Positions 1 through 9,370 are shown, counted from the first letter of the stretch. The stretch is DNA of 32,013 nt from Streptomyces sp. Ncost-T10-10d (GCF_900091955.1 NZ_FMDF01000132.1:1-32013); one strand, 5' to 3'. Notes: generated by a model from the letters alone, not told the origin. Made by a program: numbers and translations.

Positions 1-32
1 CCCCCATTTGCCGGTCGGTCTTATTCGCTTCG

Positions 33-197
33 TCAGCCCGCCGAGCCGTCGCCGGTCGAGGGGCGATCGGGAACCGCGGGTCGGGCGGGCTGTGCGACAG
101 GCTCCAGGGTCGCCATGCGCTCCACGTGATACGCCATCGGCACGACGTCCGTACGGCAGGCGGCGTGATCCCCGACAGCAGGTCCGTCACCGCGCAT
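33..197 (-). CDS. possible leaderless small protein, 54 aa
   Basis: I do not recognise this protein. The ATG at 197 has no Shine-Dalgarno sequence, but a TTTAAT hexamer (plus positions 204-209) lies six bases upstream, with AGGACA (227-232) 17 bases further up. That geometry would start the transcript at the ATG itself, as in leaderless actinobacterial genes. The middle of the frame (roughly codons 14-33, including MAYHVERMATLE) uses Streptomyces-like codons, while the first codons and the tail have a more mixed third position. There is no signal peptide or membrane segment, and the C-terminus is rich in Pro and Ala. It diverges from the lipoate ligase. It could be a chance frame. Confidence 0.35.
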   Translation of the reverse strand: MRGDGPAVGDHAACRTDVVPMAYHVERMATLEPVAQPARPAVPDRPSTGDGSAG

Positions 198-232
198 GTG
201 CGGATTAAACCGCACGGCGTCGGAGTTGTCCT
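198..232 (-). promoter_or_regulatory. candidate promoter with GTGCGG-ATTAAA-CCGCAC palindrome
   Basis: The inverted repeat GTGCGG/CCGCAC (198-203 and 210-215) flanks an A/T core, ATTAAA. On the minus strand this core reads TTTAAT, one mismatch from a consensus -10. AGGACA (227-232) sits 17 bases upstream as a weak -35. The palindrome would cover the -10, so it could be an operator for the small ORF or for the divergent ligase. Assignment is by inspection only. Confidence 0.35.
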
Positions 233-285
233 GGATCGGAGCCGATTCGCGGCGATGAGAATCGGGCGAGACTGGAGGCATGGCT

Positions 286-1341
286 GTGCACGGTGAGTAC
301 AAGGTCCCCGGCGGCAAGCTCGTCGTGGTGGATCTGGACGTCGAGGGCGGGGCACTGCGCAACGTACGGGTGGCCGGCGACTTCTTCCTGGAGCCGGACG
401 AGGCGATCCTCGCGATCGACGCGGCGCTGGAGGGCGCCCCTGCCAACACTGACACCGCCGGCCTCACCGCCCGGATCGACGCGGCGCTCCCCGCCTCGAC
501 CGTGATGCTCGGCCTCACCTCCGAGGGTGTCGCCGTCGCCGTACGCCGGGCTCTCGCGCACGCCACCGAGTGGAGCGACTACGACTGGCAGCTCATCCAC
601 GAGGCCCCGCAGTCCCCCGCACTCCACATGGCGCTCGACGAGGTCATCACCGCCGAGGTCGCCGCGGGCCGGCGTCCGCCGACGCTCCGGGTGTGGGAGT
701 GGGCCGCGCCGGCCGTGATCATCGGCAGCTTCCAGTCCTTGCGCAATGAGGTCGACCCGGCAGGCGCCGAACGCCACGGCATCACGGTCGTGCGCCGCAT
801 ATCCGGTGGTGGGGCCATGTTCGTGGAGCCCGGCAACACCATCACGTACTCGCTCTCCGTCCCGGACTCCCTCGTCTCCGGCCTCTCGTTCGCCGACAGC
901 TACGCCTATCTCGACGACTGGGTGCTCGGTGCGCTCGGCGACATGGGCATCAAGGCCTGGTACCAGCCGCTCAACGACATCGCCACGGACGCCGGGAAGA
1001 TCGCGGGCGCGGCACAGAAGCGTGTGGCCGGCGGGGAGGGTGCCGTTCTGCACCACGTGACCATGTCGTACGACATCGACGCGGACAAGATGCTGGAGGT
1101 GCTCCGGATCGGCAAGGAGAAGCTCTCCGACAAGGGCACCAAGAGCGCGAAGAAGCGTGTCGACCCGCTGCGCCGCCAGACAGGACTGGCGCGCGAGGCC
1201 GTCATCGAGCGAATGATCGACTCCTTCCGTAGCCGGCACGGCCTCACGCAGGGCAAGGTGACGGACGAGGAGATGGCCAAGGCCGAGGAGCTCGTGCGTA
1301 CGAAGTTCGGCACCGAGGAGTGGACCGCTCGGGTGCCGTAG
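286..1341 (+). CDS. lplA: lipoate-protein ligase family protein, accessory domain at the N-terminus
   Basis: This is a cytoplasmic ligase predicted to activate lipoate and attach it to the E2 or H proteins of 2-oxoacid dehydrogenases and glycine cleavage. Residues about 1-92 resemble the small accessory domain that follows the catalytic domain in E. coli LplA. The catalytic BPL/LplA fold covers about 97-300, with the RRISGGGAMF substrate-pocket motif, a GNTITYSL strand, and DAGKIAGAAQKR carrying the expected catalytic lysine. The last 50 residues are a charged helical tail. GGAGG (274-278) is one base from the ATG at 280 but seven from a GTG at 286, so I prefer GTG; the ATG start would add two residues. 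It is monocistronic and convergent with the next gene. The family is secure; the exact acceptor proteins are inferred. Confidence 0.85.
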   Translation: MHGEYKVPGGKLVVVDLDVEGGALRNVRVAGDFFLEPDEAILAIDAALEGAPANTDTAGLTARIDAALPASTVMLGLTSEGVAVAVRRALAHATEWSDYDWQLIHEAPQSPALHMALDEVITAEVAAGRRPPTLRVWEWAAPAVIIGSFQSLRNEVDPAGAERHGITVVRRISGGGAMFVEPGNTITYSLSVPDSLVSGLSFADSYAYLDDWVLGALGDMGIKAWYQPLNDIATDAGKIAGAAQKRVAGGEGAVLHHVTMSYDIDADKMLEVLRIGKEKLSDKGTKSAKKRVDPLRRQTGLAREAVIERMIDSFRSRHGLTQGKVTDEEMAKAEELVRTKFGTEEWTARVP

Positions 1342-1375
1342 AGCCTGCGCCGTGGACGGCTCCCCCGGAACGTCC

Positions 1376-3896
1376 TCACATTCCCGTCGCCGGCAGTTCC
1401 TGCTCGGTCCAGATGATCTTGCCTTCGGGCGTGTAGCGGGTGCCCCAGCGGTGGGTGAGCTGGGCCACGAGGAAGAGGCCGCGACCGCCCTCGTCCGTGG
1501 TCCTGGCGTGGCGCAGCCGGGGTGAGGTGCTGCTGGCGTCGGAGACCTCGCAGATCAGGACGGACTGGCGCAGCAGCCGCAGCCGGATCGGGCCGGTGGC
1601 GTGGCGCAGCGCGTTGGTGACCAGCTCGCTGACGATCAGCTCGGTCGTCATCTGCAGCTCCTCCAGTCCCCAGGTCCTCAGCAGTCGGGCCGTCCGGGCC
1701 CGGACACCCGCAACGGCTGCCGGGTCGGGGGGTACCTCCCATGAGACGACATGGTCGGCGCTCAGTTCGTGGGTGCGGGCGAGGAGCAGGGCGACGTCGT
1801 CGGGCTGCGGCACGGGAAGCAGCTGCTCCACGGCCGTCGCGCACAGGGTGTCGAGCGGAAGTCCGCGCTGGGCCAGGACCCCGCCGAGGCGGGACATCCC
1901 GAGTTCGGCGTCCCGGTCCCTGCCTTCGATGAGACCGTTGGTGTAGAGGGCGATCAGGCTGCCGTCCGGCAGCTCGATCTCCGCTGTCTCGAAGGGCAGT
2001 CCGCCCAGGCCGAGCGGGGGCCTGCGGGCAGTTCGGGGAAGGTGACGCGTCCGTCCGGGGAGACGACGACGGGGGCGGGTGGCCGGCGCGCGCCATCGTG
2101 CAGAGCTGGGTGACCGGGTCGTAGATGGCGTACAGGCAGGTGGCGCCCAGCACGGTCGTGCCGCTCGACTCACCCTCGGGTTCCTCGTCGCTCAGGCGGA
2201 TCACCAGGTCGTCGAGGTGGGCCAGCAGCTCATCGGGGGGAAGGTCCATGTCGGCGAGAGTGTGCACCGCGGTGCGGAGCCGGCCCATGGTCGCTGCGGC
2301 GCTGATGCCGTGTCCGACGACATCGCCGACGACCAGGGCGACCCGGGCGCTGGACAGCGGGATCACGTCGAACCAGTCGCCCCCGACACCGTCCTTGGCG
2401 TCCGCCGGGAGGTACGAGGACGCCACGTCCAGGGCCATGCCTCCGGGCAGCGTGTGCGGGAGCAGGCTGCGCTGCAGTGTGAGCGCAGCGGTGTGCTCGC
2501 GGGTGTAGCGGCGGGCGTTGTCCACGCACACCGCCGCCCGCGCCACCAGGTCGCGGGCCGGAAGCACGTCGTCCGGCTCAAAGGGGGCCGGGTTCAGCGA
2601 TCGCACGAAGGTGGTCAGGCCGAGCACTGTGTCCCGGGCCCGCATGGGAACCGCAATGAGGGAGTGGAAACCGAAGTCGCGGATGGCCGCTTCCCTGGCG
2701 GGTTGTTCGACCGCCCACAGGTGCCTGACGGCATCGAGAACCGGGATGAGGACGGGTTCGCCGTCGCTGAGGAACCGTACGTCGTGGGGCGGGGGAAGGG
2801 AATCCACCTGGTCCCCGATCCGGTGGACCGCTTCCGGGCAGCCCTCCCGCACCGAGCTCATCCCTGCCCGACGCATCGTCGGCCGCAACGACGCGCCACC
2901 GGGGCGGGCTGCTCCGCCCGTACCGGAAGGCGCTGTGCCCAAAGGCCATGGGCCGGGCTCCTCGGGGCTGGCGACCGGCTCCAGCAGATCGACGGTGACG
3001 AAGTCGGCGAACCGCGGCACCGCGAAGTCGGCCAGCTCCTGAGCCGTGCGCATCACGTCCAGGGTGGAGCCGATGCTGGCCCCGGCGTCGTTGACCAGGG
3101 CCAGACGCTGCTGGGCCTTCCACCGGTCGGTGACGTCCAGGACCATGTAGCAGATGCCGGTGACGGTGCCGTCGGCGTCGGTCAGGGGGAAGAACGACGT
3201 GGAGTAGGCGCGCTCGCGGTGCGGATCGGCCCAGCTCCAGCCCCGGTACTCGAAGTCGATGACGGGAACCCCGGTGTCCAGCACGCGGCGCATCAGAGGC
3301 TCTATGGCGTCGGTCTCCAGTCCCGGGAGCACTTCGCCCATCCGGCGGCCCACGCGCTGCTCACGCGGGACGCCGCCGATGCGTTCCAGGGTTTCGTTCA
3401 TCCAGACGTAGCGCAGTTGCGGGCTCATCACCGCCATGCCGATCGGCGAGCTGGTCAGGAAGGCGTCGAGCACCGACTGCCCGACCGTCCACACCGGTCG
3501 CCGTTCGCGTGCGGAGACCAGGAAGCACTCCCGGCCGTCCAGGTGGAACGAGGCCGAGATCCGCAGATCCACCTCGATCTGCCGACCGTCGCGCCGCCGC
3601 ACGTCGGCGACACCGCTCCACCCCACGCCCGCACGGCACCGCTCGGCGATCCCCGCCACTCTCACCGGGTCCTCGGGCATCGCGAGGAGGAAGCCGGCGG
3701 ACCGCCCGACCACCTCGGCGGCGCGGTACCCCAGCAGGTCCTGTGCGCTGTGTGTCCAGCCGATGACCGTTCCGGTAGCGGCCACCACCGCGGTCGCGTC
3801 ATTCGCCGTGTCGAAGGAGTGCTGAGGGGTCCTGGGCTGCGACGGTTCGGCTCCGGGCGCCGACTGCGGGCCTTCGGACGCCATACTGGTCACCAC
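1376..3896 (-). pseudogene. PAS-PAS-GAF-PP2C(SpoIIE)-HATPase regulator with two frameshifts
   Basis: This is a multi-sensor serine phosphatase of the SpoIIE/RsbU type fused to an anti-sigma-like ATPase. Such proteins feed into sigma-B-like partner switching. Reading from a GTG at 3896 (GGAG seven bases upstream): PAS about 30-130, PAS about 145-255, GAF about 262-455, and PP2C from about 470 with GGDWFD (about 505) and GDVVGHG (about 522). The C-terminal HATPase_c domain has SELVTNALRHA and GGRGLFLV. The frame breaks after MARAGHPPP and again after the following PAGP segment. Each break is repaired by adding one C on the coding strand, in the G runs at plus 2071-2075 and 2016-2020. The repaired protein would be 840 aa and reads smoothly to the stop at 1376. 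As read, the ATPase domain would not be made. It may be a sequencing artefact. Confidence 0.85.
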
Positions 3897-3993
3897 CCAT
3901 CCGCTCCGTTCCCGTCCATGATCCCGCCTCCGCCGCTCCGGTGCGAGCGTCCGCCACCGTGGACCGGGCGGGCGGGCTGCTGTCGCGCCGCCT

Positions 3994-4683
3994 TCAGGGG
4001 CGGGGTTCCCGGGGTGTGACGAGGCCCGATTCGTAGGCGAAGACGACGAGCTGCGCCCGGTCGCGGGCGCCCAGCTTCGTCATGGCGCGGCTGATATGGG
4101 TCTTCGCGGTGAACGGGCTGATCACCATGTGTGCGGCGATCTCCTCGTTGGTGAGCCCGCGGGCGGCGAGCGCGCTGACTTCGCGCTCCCGGCGGGTGAG
4201 GGTCTCGAAGCCGGGCGCAGTGCTCCGGTCGGGTGGTCTGGCGACGAATTCGCCGATCAGCCGACGGGTGACGGCGGGCGAGAGCAGTGCGTCACCGCCG
4301 GCCGCGACGCGGATGGCCCTCAGGAGTTCGGCGGGCTCGGTGTCCTTCAGGAGAAAACCGGCGGCTCCGGCGCGCAGCGCGTCGAAGACGTACTCGTCGA
4401 GGCCGTAATTGGTGAGGATCACGACATGGACGCCTGCCAGCAGGGGGTCGGCGGCGATCTCGCGGGTGGCCTCGATGCCTCCCATCACCGGCATCTGTAC
4501 GTCGACGAGGGCGACGTCCGGAGTGTGCAGCCGGGCGAGTTCCAGGCCCTGGCGGCCGTCGGCGGCCTCGCCGATCACCTCGATGCCGTCCTCCGCTTCG
4601 AGCAGCGCCCGGAATCCGGCCCGCATCAGCGCCTGGTCGTCGACGATCAGCACCCGGATCGTCGGGGCGTCCCCCTCGGTCAT
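3994..4683 (-). CDS. NarL/FixJ-family response regulator
   Basis: This 229-aa DNA-binding response regulator has a receiver domain at 8-125, with acidic pair D15/D16, phosphoacceptor D61 in the ALVDVQMP context, and the conserved lysine of LLKD. A LuxR-type helix-turn-helix spans about 156-215 (TRREREV, GLTNEEIA, TAKTHISRAMTKLGA). Its start codon overlaps the stop of the upstream kinase gene by four bases (ATGA), so the two are translationally coupled and almost certainly partners. It is predicted to be phosphorylated by that kinase and to bind an inverted repeat; the palindrome at 5885-5910 is a candidate. The signal and regulon cannot be read from sequence. Confidence 0.93.
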   Translation of the reverse strand: MTEGDAPTIRVLIVDDQALMRAGFRALLEAEDGIEVIGEAADGRQGLELARLHTPDVALVDVQMPVMGGIEATREIAADPLLAGVHVVILTNYGLDEYVFDALRAGAAGFLLKDTEPAELLRAIRVAAGGDALLSPAVTRRLIGEFVARPPDRSTAPGFETLTRREREVSALAARGLTNEEIAAHMVISPFTAKTHISRAMTKLGARDRAQLVVFAYESGLVTPREPRP

Positions 4684-5837
4684 CCGACGGTTCCTGCGGT
4701 GCGCAGGGGGAGCTCCGCGCGTACGGAGAAGCCGCCGGCCGGGCGGGGTGCGGCGTCGAGGGTGCCGCCGAGTGCGGTGACGCGTTCCCGCATGCCGGTG
4801 AGGCCGGTGCCGGTGGTGATGGTGTCACCGGCGACGCAGGGGCCCTGGTCGTCGATGTGCACGGTCAGGGCCCGTTCGGTGTAGGTGAGGCGGACGGTCG
4901 TCGTGGCACGGTCGGCATGCCGGGCGACATTGGTGAGGGCCTCCTGCACGATGCGGTACGCGGCCCGGTCGACGGCCGGGGGCAGGGGCCGTTCGTCACC
5001 GCTGACCGTGACGGCGAGCGCGATGCCCGCGGTACGGGCCCGCTCGGCCAGCTCGTCGATGCGGTCGAGCCCGGTGCCGGGCTCCACGACGTCGGTCCGG
5101 AGCACTTCCAGCGTTGCCCGCAGCTCACGCATCGCCTCGCCGCTCGCCTCCTGGATGGCGAGCAGTGCGGGTTCCACCTCGGTGCCCCGTTTGCGGGCGA
5201 GGTGCACGGCGACTCCGGCCTGGAGCTTGACGATCGAGATGGAGTGGGTGAGCGAGTCGTGCAGCTCGCGGGCGATCCGCAGCCGCTCCTCCCCCGCCCG
5301 GCGCAGCGCGGTCTCGTCCCGGCTGCGTTCGGCGTCCAGGGCGCGCTGTTCGGTCTGTCGCAGATACGCCTGCCAGTTCTTGTCGATGAGTCCGGTGACG
5401 CCCGCGCAGAGGAACCAGCCGAGCAGCAGGAGGGTGCGTTCGACGGTGCCCTGGGGGGCCGGTGCCGTGACGGCGAGGACCGTGAAGTAGCCGGTGAGGA
5501 AGAGGGCGCCCGCGCCGACGCCCCAGGCGCGGTGTCCGCTGCGGGCGGCCGCGTGCACGGCGGCCAGCACGGGGAACGCCGCCCAGCTTCCCGGGTGGGC
5601 GTGAATCACGTACCCGAGCATGCAGAGCGTGGTGAGGGCGAGGACCGCGCGTGGGGCGCTGCGATGCCCGGCCAGGGCGAGTGCGCCGGCCGCGATGAGC
5701 AACAGGTCGAGGGCACCGGGCGACGAGGCGACGAGGGCCGCGGCGGTGACCGCCGCGGCGACGACGACGGCAAGTGACGTATCCAGCAGGCGAGTTCGCC
5801 GGTCGATGTCCTTCGTTTCCCCCCGCATGTGCGGCAC
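4680..5837 (-). CDS. NarL-type sensor histidine kinase (HisKA_3)
   Basis: This 385-aa membrane kinase has about five hydrophobic segments between residues 20 and 155 and no large extracellular loop. That suggests sensing within or near the membrane, as in DesK-like kinases. A HisKA_3 dimerisation helix carries the phosphorylated H193 in RIARELHDSLTH. The ATPase domain at about 290-380 has an N-box (VQEALTNVARHA), DDQGP, and GTGLTGMRER. A GTG at 5837 has GGAGG five bases upstream and is preferred; an ATG at 5828 is in frame. The response regulator follows with a four-base overlap. The gene diverges from the AhpD-like gene, separated by 159 bp with a palindrome. The ligand is unknown. Confidence 0.92.
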   Translation of the reverse strand: MPHMRGETKDIDRRTRLLDTSLAVVVAAAVTAAALVASSPGALDLLLIAAGALALAGHRSAPRAVLALTTLCMLGYVIHAHPGSWAAFPVLAAVHAAARSGHRAWGVGAGALFLTGYFTVLAVTAPAPQGTVERTLLLLGWFLCAGVTGLIDKNWQAYLRQTEQRALDAERSRDETALRRAGEERLRIARELHDSLTHSISIVKLQAGVAVHLARKRGTEVEPALLAIQEASGEAMRELRATLEVLRTDVVEPGTGLDRIDELAERARTAGIALAVTVSGDERPLPPAVDRAAYRIVQEALTNVARHADRATTTVRLTYTERALTVHIDDQGPCVAGDTITTGTGLTGMRERVTALGGTLDAAPRPAGGFSVRAELPLRTAGTVG

Positions 5838-5884
5838 CCTAACCTCCGTACGGCTGCGGTGGCATCACCCGCGGGGACGGGGAC

Positions 5885-5910
5885 GCGACTACTCCCGGGG
5901 AAGTAGTCGC
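5885..5910. promoter_or_regulatory. 9-bp inverted repeat, candidate response-regulator operator
   Basis: GCGACTACT (5885-5893) and AGTAGTCGC (5902-5910) are perfect inverted arms around an 8-base spacer. The repeat sits between divergent genes, 48 bases from the kinase start and 87 from the AhpD-like start. NarL-family regulators commonly bind such dyads and often control their own operon. That this one does is inference; it could serve either gene. Confidence 0.45.
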
Positions 5911-5996
5911 GGCGGCGGTGAATCACACGGGATCAGCGGCAATCGCCTTCGGGTGTACGACGACCGGGGGCGGGCCGGCGGGCGAGCATCGTCGCC

Positions 5997-6977
5997 ATGA
6001 CCGGACCTTTCCGTTACACCTCACCCGTACCGCCGAAGTCGGCGACCGGCACGGTCGCCGATGTGTACGCCCAACTGGGCACCGATTTCGGCATCGAACG
6101 TGCCTCGACCTTTGTCGTCCTGTCCGCCGCGCCACCGTTGCTGGCCGGCGCCTGGGCCGCGATGCGGGAGTCCCTGCTGGCCGGGCGGGCGCCGCGCACG
6201 GACAAGGAGGTGGTGGCTGCCGGGGTGTCGCTCGTCAACCGCTGCCCGTTCTGTGTGGCCGCGCACACCGTGCTGCTGCATGCCACCGGCGACCATCGAC
6301 TCGCCGAGACGATCGTGCGCGGCGAGCAGCCGAAGGACCCCGTGCACCGCCAACTGCTTGCCTGGGGAAAGGACATGAGCACCGCGCAGCCGTTCCCGGC
6401 CGAGCAGGCCGCGGAGTACATCGGGACGGGGCTCGCCTTCCATTTCATCAACCGGATCGTGTCGTCGCTGCTGACCGAGGACATGCTGCCCGGCGGCGCC
6501 CAGAAGTACCGCCTCGTGCGGACCGTGGCGGGCCGCTCCCTGGCCGGCACCGTGCGCCGTGAGCTGATGCCCGGGGAGAGCCTGGCACTGCTCGAAACGG
6601 AGGGCGAGTCACCGCGCTGGGCGGCGGGCACGGCGATCGGCACGGCATTCGGCGCGCTTCGTACGGCGGCGCATCTCGGCGCGGGGCTGCTGAGCGACGA
6701 GGAGCTGACAGTCGTACGGGAATCGGTCGCGGCCTGGGACGGCGTCACCTCCCTGCCGCTGCACGGCGCACAGCTGCCGGACCGGGACGAGCTGCCGGGC
6801 GCCCGGCTGGCGCTGCTCGCGGCCCGTGCGCCCTACCGGATCACCGACGACGACGTGGCCGCCTGGCTCGTACCGCCGCGCACCGATCACTGCCTGGTCC
6901 ATCTGATCGCCTTCGGTGCGTTCTGCGCGGTCGAACGCATCGAGGCTGCCCTCACCACCACGAAGGAGCACGCATGA
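5997..6977 (+). CDS. AhpD-like carboxymuconolactone decarboxylase-family protein
   Basis: This 326-aa all-helical protein has one clear AhpD core. NRCPFCVAAH contains C83-x2-C86-x3-H90, the redox-active CxxC plus histidine typical of alkylhydroperoxidase D. The usual AhpD-like subunit is shorter, about 150-200 aa, so a C-terminal half of similar helical make-up without a second CxxC is notable. It is predicted to be a cytoplasmic peroxide-detoxifying or thiol-disulfide enzyme; its reductant partner is not in the window. The start ATG at 5997 has only a weak upstream purine stretch. The stop overlaps the next ATG by four bases, so it is coupled with the methyltransferase. True decarboxylase activity is unlikely given the CxxC. 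Confidence 0.8.
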   Translation: MTGPFRYTSPVPPKSATGTVADVYAQLGTDFGIERASTFVVLSAAPPLLAGAWAAMRESLLAGRAPRTDKEVVAAGVSLVNRCPFCVAAHTVLLHATGDHRLAETIVRGEQPKDPVHRQLLAWGKDMSTAQPFPAEQAAEYIGTGLAFHFINRIVSSLLTEDMLPGGAQKYRLVRTVAGRSLAGTVRRELMPGESLALLETEGESPRWAAGTAIGTAFGALRTAAHLGAGLLSDEELTVVRESVAAWDGVTSLPLHGAQLPDRDELPGARLALLAARAPYRITDDDVAAWLVPPRTDHCLVHLIAFGAFCAVERIEAALTTTKEHA

Positions 6978-7783
6978 CTGTCGCCGACGCCTGGAACGGA
7001 CCGCTCGGCCTGCACTGGGCCGACCATCCGGAGCGTTACAACGCCATGCTGGCCGAATTCGACGCGCCGCTGTTCGACGTGGCGGCGATCGGCTGCGCCG
7101 AACGGGTCCTCGACATCGGCTGTGGCAGCGGCCTCACGACCCGGATGGCCGCGCGGCGCGCCCCGCAGGGGCGGGTCACCGGCGTGGACATCTCGGCGCC
7201 GCTCCTGGAACGGGCCCGATCCCTCACCCCCGCAGATCAATTCCCCTCCGTTTCCTACGAGTTGGGTGACGCGCAGGTTCATCCGTTGGAGCCGGGCGGC
7301 TACGACGTGGCGATCAGCAGGGGCGGGGTGATGTTCTTCGCCGACCACATCGCCGCGTTCACCCATATCGCCGGTGCACTGCGGCCCGGCGGCAGACTGG
7401 CCTTCATCTGCCCGCAGCCCCCGCAGGCCGACGGCGAGGAGGGCAGGACGCTGGGCCTGCTCGCCTCGCTGCTGGGGAGGGACCACGAGTCGGAGAACGC
7501 GGTGGCGACGGCGATGGCCTCCCTGTCGGAGCCGGAGCGTCTCCACGAGGTTCTGGGGGTGGCCGGCTTCACGGAGATCTCCGCGGTCGGCGTGACCGCG
7601 GCCACCTGCTGGGGCCGGGATGCGGCGGACGCCGTGGAGTTCTTCGTCTCCCGGACGCCGGGACTCGCCGTCCGCGATGCCACCCGGGCCTCGATGACGG
7701 ATGTGCTGCTGCCGCACGAGACCCCGGAGGGTGTGCTGATGCGGGCGGGGGTGTGGGTGGTCAGTGCCCGCCGCCCGGTCTGA
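6974..7783 (+). CDS. class I SAM-dependent methyltransferase
   Basis: This 269-aa cytoplasmic methyltransferase has a Rossmann-like SAM-binding domain. Motif I is VLDIGCGSGLTT (about 43-54), the acidic loop is VTGVDISAPLLERA, and motif IV is around YDVAISRGGVMFF. It has the ubiE/Methyltransf_11 layout, with a C-terminal helical substrate cap. GGAG lies just upstream of the ATG, which overlaps the stop of the AhpD-like gene (ATGA), so the two form one operon. The substrate cannot be told from sequence. Its last 23 bases overlap the 3' end of the opposing amidase gene. Confidence 0.87.
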   Translation: MTVADAWNGPLGLHWADHPERYNAMLAEFDAPLFDVAAIGCAERVLDIGCGSGLTTRMAARRAPQGRVTGVDISAPLLERARSLTPADQFPSVSYELGDAQVHPLEPGGYDVAISRGGVMFFADHIAAFTHIAGALRPGGRLAFICPQPPQADGEEGRTLGLLASLLGRDHESENAVATAMASLSEPERLHEVLGVAGFTEISAVGVTAATCWGRDAADAVEFFVSRTPGLAVRDATRASMTDVLLPHETPEGVLMRAGVWVVSARRPV

Positions 7784-9235
7784 CCGCGGCGGGAGGGGCG
7801 GGGGGCCGGTGCTCGTACCAGCGGCGGTCGGCCTCCAGCTGGGCGGCGAGGGAGATCAGCCGTTCCTCGCTGCGGGAAGGGCCCAGCAGCTGGGCGCCGA
7901 CGGGCAGTCCGTCGGAGGTGAACCCGGCCGGTACGTTGATGCCGGGCCAGCCCAGCACGTTCCAGGGCCAGGCGTACGGACAGGCCTCGGCCATCGTCAC
8001 ATCGGTGCGCCAGGCACTCAGCCCGTCGAACCTGCCGATCGGAGGCGGTGGCAGGGCGGTCGTCGGGGTGAGCAGTACGTCGTATCCGGCGCCGGCCCGG
8101 GACGTGTGGAAGAACGCACCGATCCTGCGGTGCTGGCGCACCTCCCGCTCCCTGGCCGCGCGCACCACCCGGCCTCCCAGCCGGGTGCCGGTGCGCAGGG
8201 CGCTGCGGGTGCGCGGGTCGAGGAGGGCGGGGTCGGGGTGGCGGGCGGCGAGTTCGGCGATCCCGGCGGTGGCGCGGGGGACGAAGCCGAGACCGATCAG
8301 CCCGTAGCGGGGCCTGGCCTCCTCGACGTCGTGGCCGAGGCGGGCAAGGGCCTCGGCCAGCGCGGTGACGGCCCGCCGCACGTCGGGGTGGGGCATGGTG
8401 CCGGTGAGGGTGAGCGGGGGGCGCCAGGCGACGGCGATGCGCAGTCTGCCCGGGTCGCGGCGGGCTGCGGCCGATGCCTGGACGGGGGCGGGCGGTGTGG
8501 GTCGTCGGGGTGGGCTCCGGCGACCGCGTCGAGCAGCAGGGCGGCGTCGGCGACGGTCCTGGCCAGGGGGCCGTTGACGGTCAGGCCCTGAAAGGCGTCG
8601 CTGTGCGGGTGGACGGAGATCCGGCCGCGCTGCGGTTTGATGCCGACGAGATGGGTCCAGGCTGCGGGGATGCGGACGGACCCCGCGCCGTCCGAGCCGA
8701 GTGCGGCGGGTACGAGCCCGGCCGCGACGGCCGCCGCCGAACCGCCGGACGAGCCGCCGGGGGTGCGTCCGGTGTTCCAGGGGTTGCGGGTGACGCCGAA
8801 GGCCGGGCCCTCGGTGAACGGCCACTGGCCCAGCTCGCAGGAATTGGTCTTCCCGACGATCACGGCCCCGGCCGCCCGCAGCCTGCGCACGGCCTCGCTG
8901 TCGGCGGTGGCGGCGGGCAGATCGCCGTCGCAGCCGAAGTAGGTCGGCATCCCGACGACATCGGTGTCGTCCTTGACGGCGACCGGAACCCCGAGCAGGG
9001 GCAGCCGCTCCCCCGCGGCGAGCCGGCGGTCGGCCTCGGCGGCCTCGGCGAGTGCGGCCTCGGCGCGCAGGTGCCTGAACGCGTTGAGGGTGCTCTGGCT
9101 CGCCTCGATACGGCTCAGGGCGGCGGACACCTGCTCGGTCGAGGTGGTACGGCCCTCGGCCAGCTCCAGTGCGCTGTCGGCCAGTCCGGTGGGGCCGGCC
9201 GGTTCGATCGTTTCGACGGCTTCCGTTGAGGACAT
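7761..9235 (-). pseudogene. amidase-signature family hydrolase with one frameshift
   Basis: This is an amidase of the GatA/fatty-acid-amide-hydrolase superfamily, hydrolysing an unidentified amide. Read from the ATG at 9235 (purine-rich GAGGAAGG upstream), it shows the full Lys-cisSer-Ser triad: K88 in VAVKDDTDV, S163 in GGSSGGSAAA, and S186 in DGAGSVR. Near residue 250 the frame is lost in a run of five G on the plus strand (8484-8488). Adding one base joins it to a second frame ending at 7761, with normal C-terminal features (DVLLTPTTALPPPPIG, GLPVGAQLLGP). Repaired length is 491 aa, normal for the family. As read, the protein would have the active site but a scrambled C-terminus. It could be a sequencing error. 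Confidence 0.85.
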
Positions 9236-9260
9236 GGGCTGCCCGCCTTCCTCGTATCGG

Positions 9261-9280
9261 CAGGTGCGCGCCCGCACCTG
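9261..9280. promoter_or_regulatory. CAGGTGCG-N4-CGCACCTG dyad upstream of the amidase
   Basis: Perfect 8-bp arms at 9261-9268 and 9273-9280 lie 26-45 bases upstream of the amidase ATG. A second small dyad, TTACC/GGTAA (9296-9300 and 9305-9309), lies behind it. They could be operators or a leader hairpin. No function is demonstrated. Confidence 0.3.
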
Positions 9281-9370
9281 TACGCCCGAACGAACTTACC
9301 GGAGGGTAACGAGTAGTGGGCGGTCCGCTCAACCGTTCGGCTGAGGGCCGCCGGGGAGTGTCAGTCCCGC

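Noticed and set aside
2079..4019. 646-aa open frame on the plus strand
   Set aside because: It is antisense to the PP2C gene, whose PAS, GAF and PP2C motifs are unmistakable.
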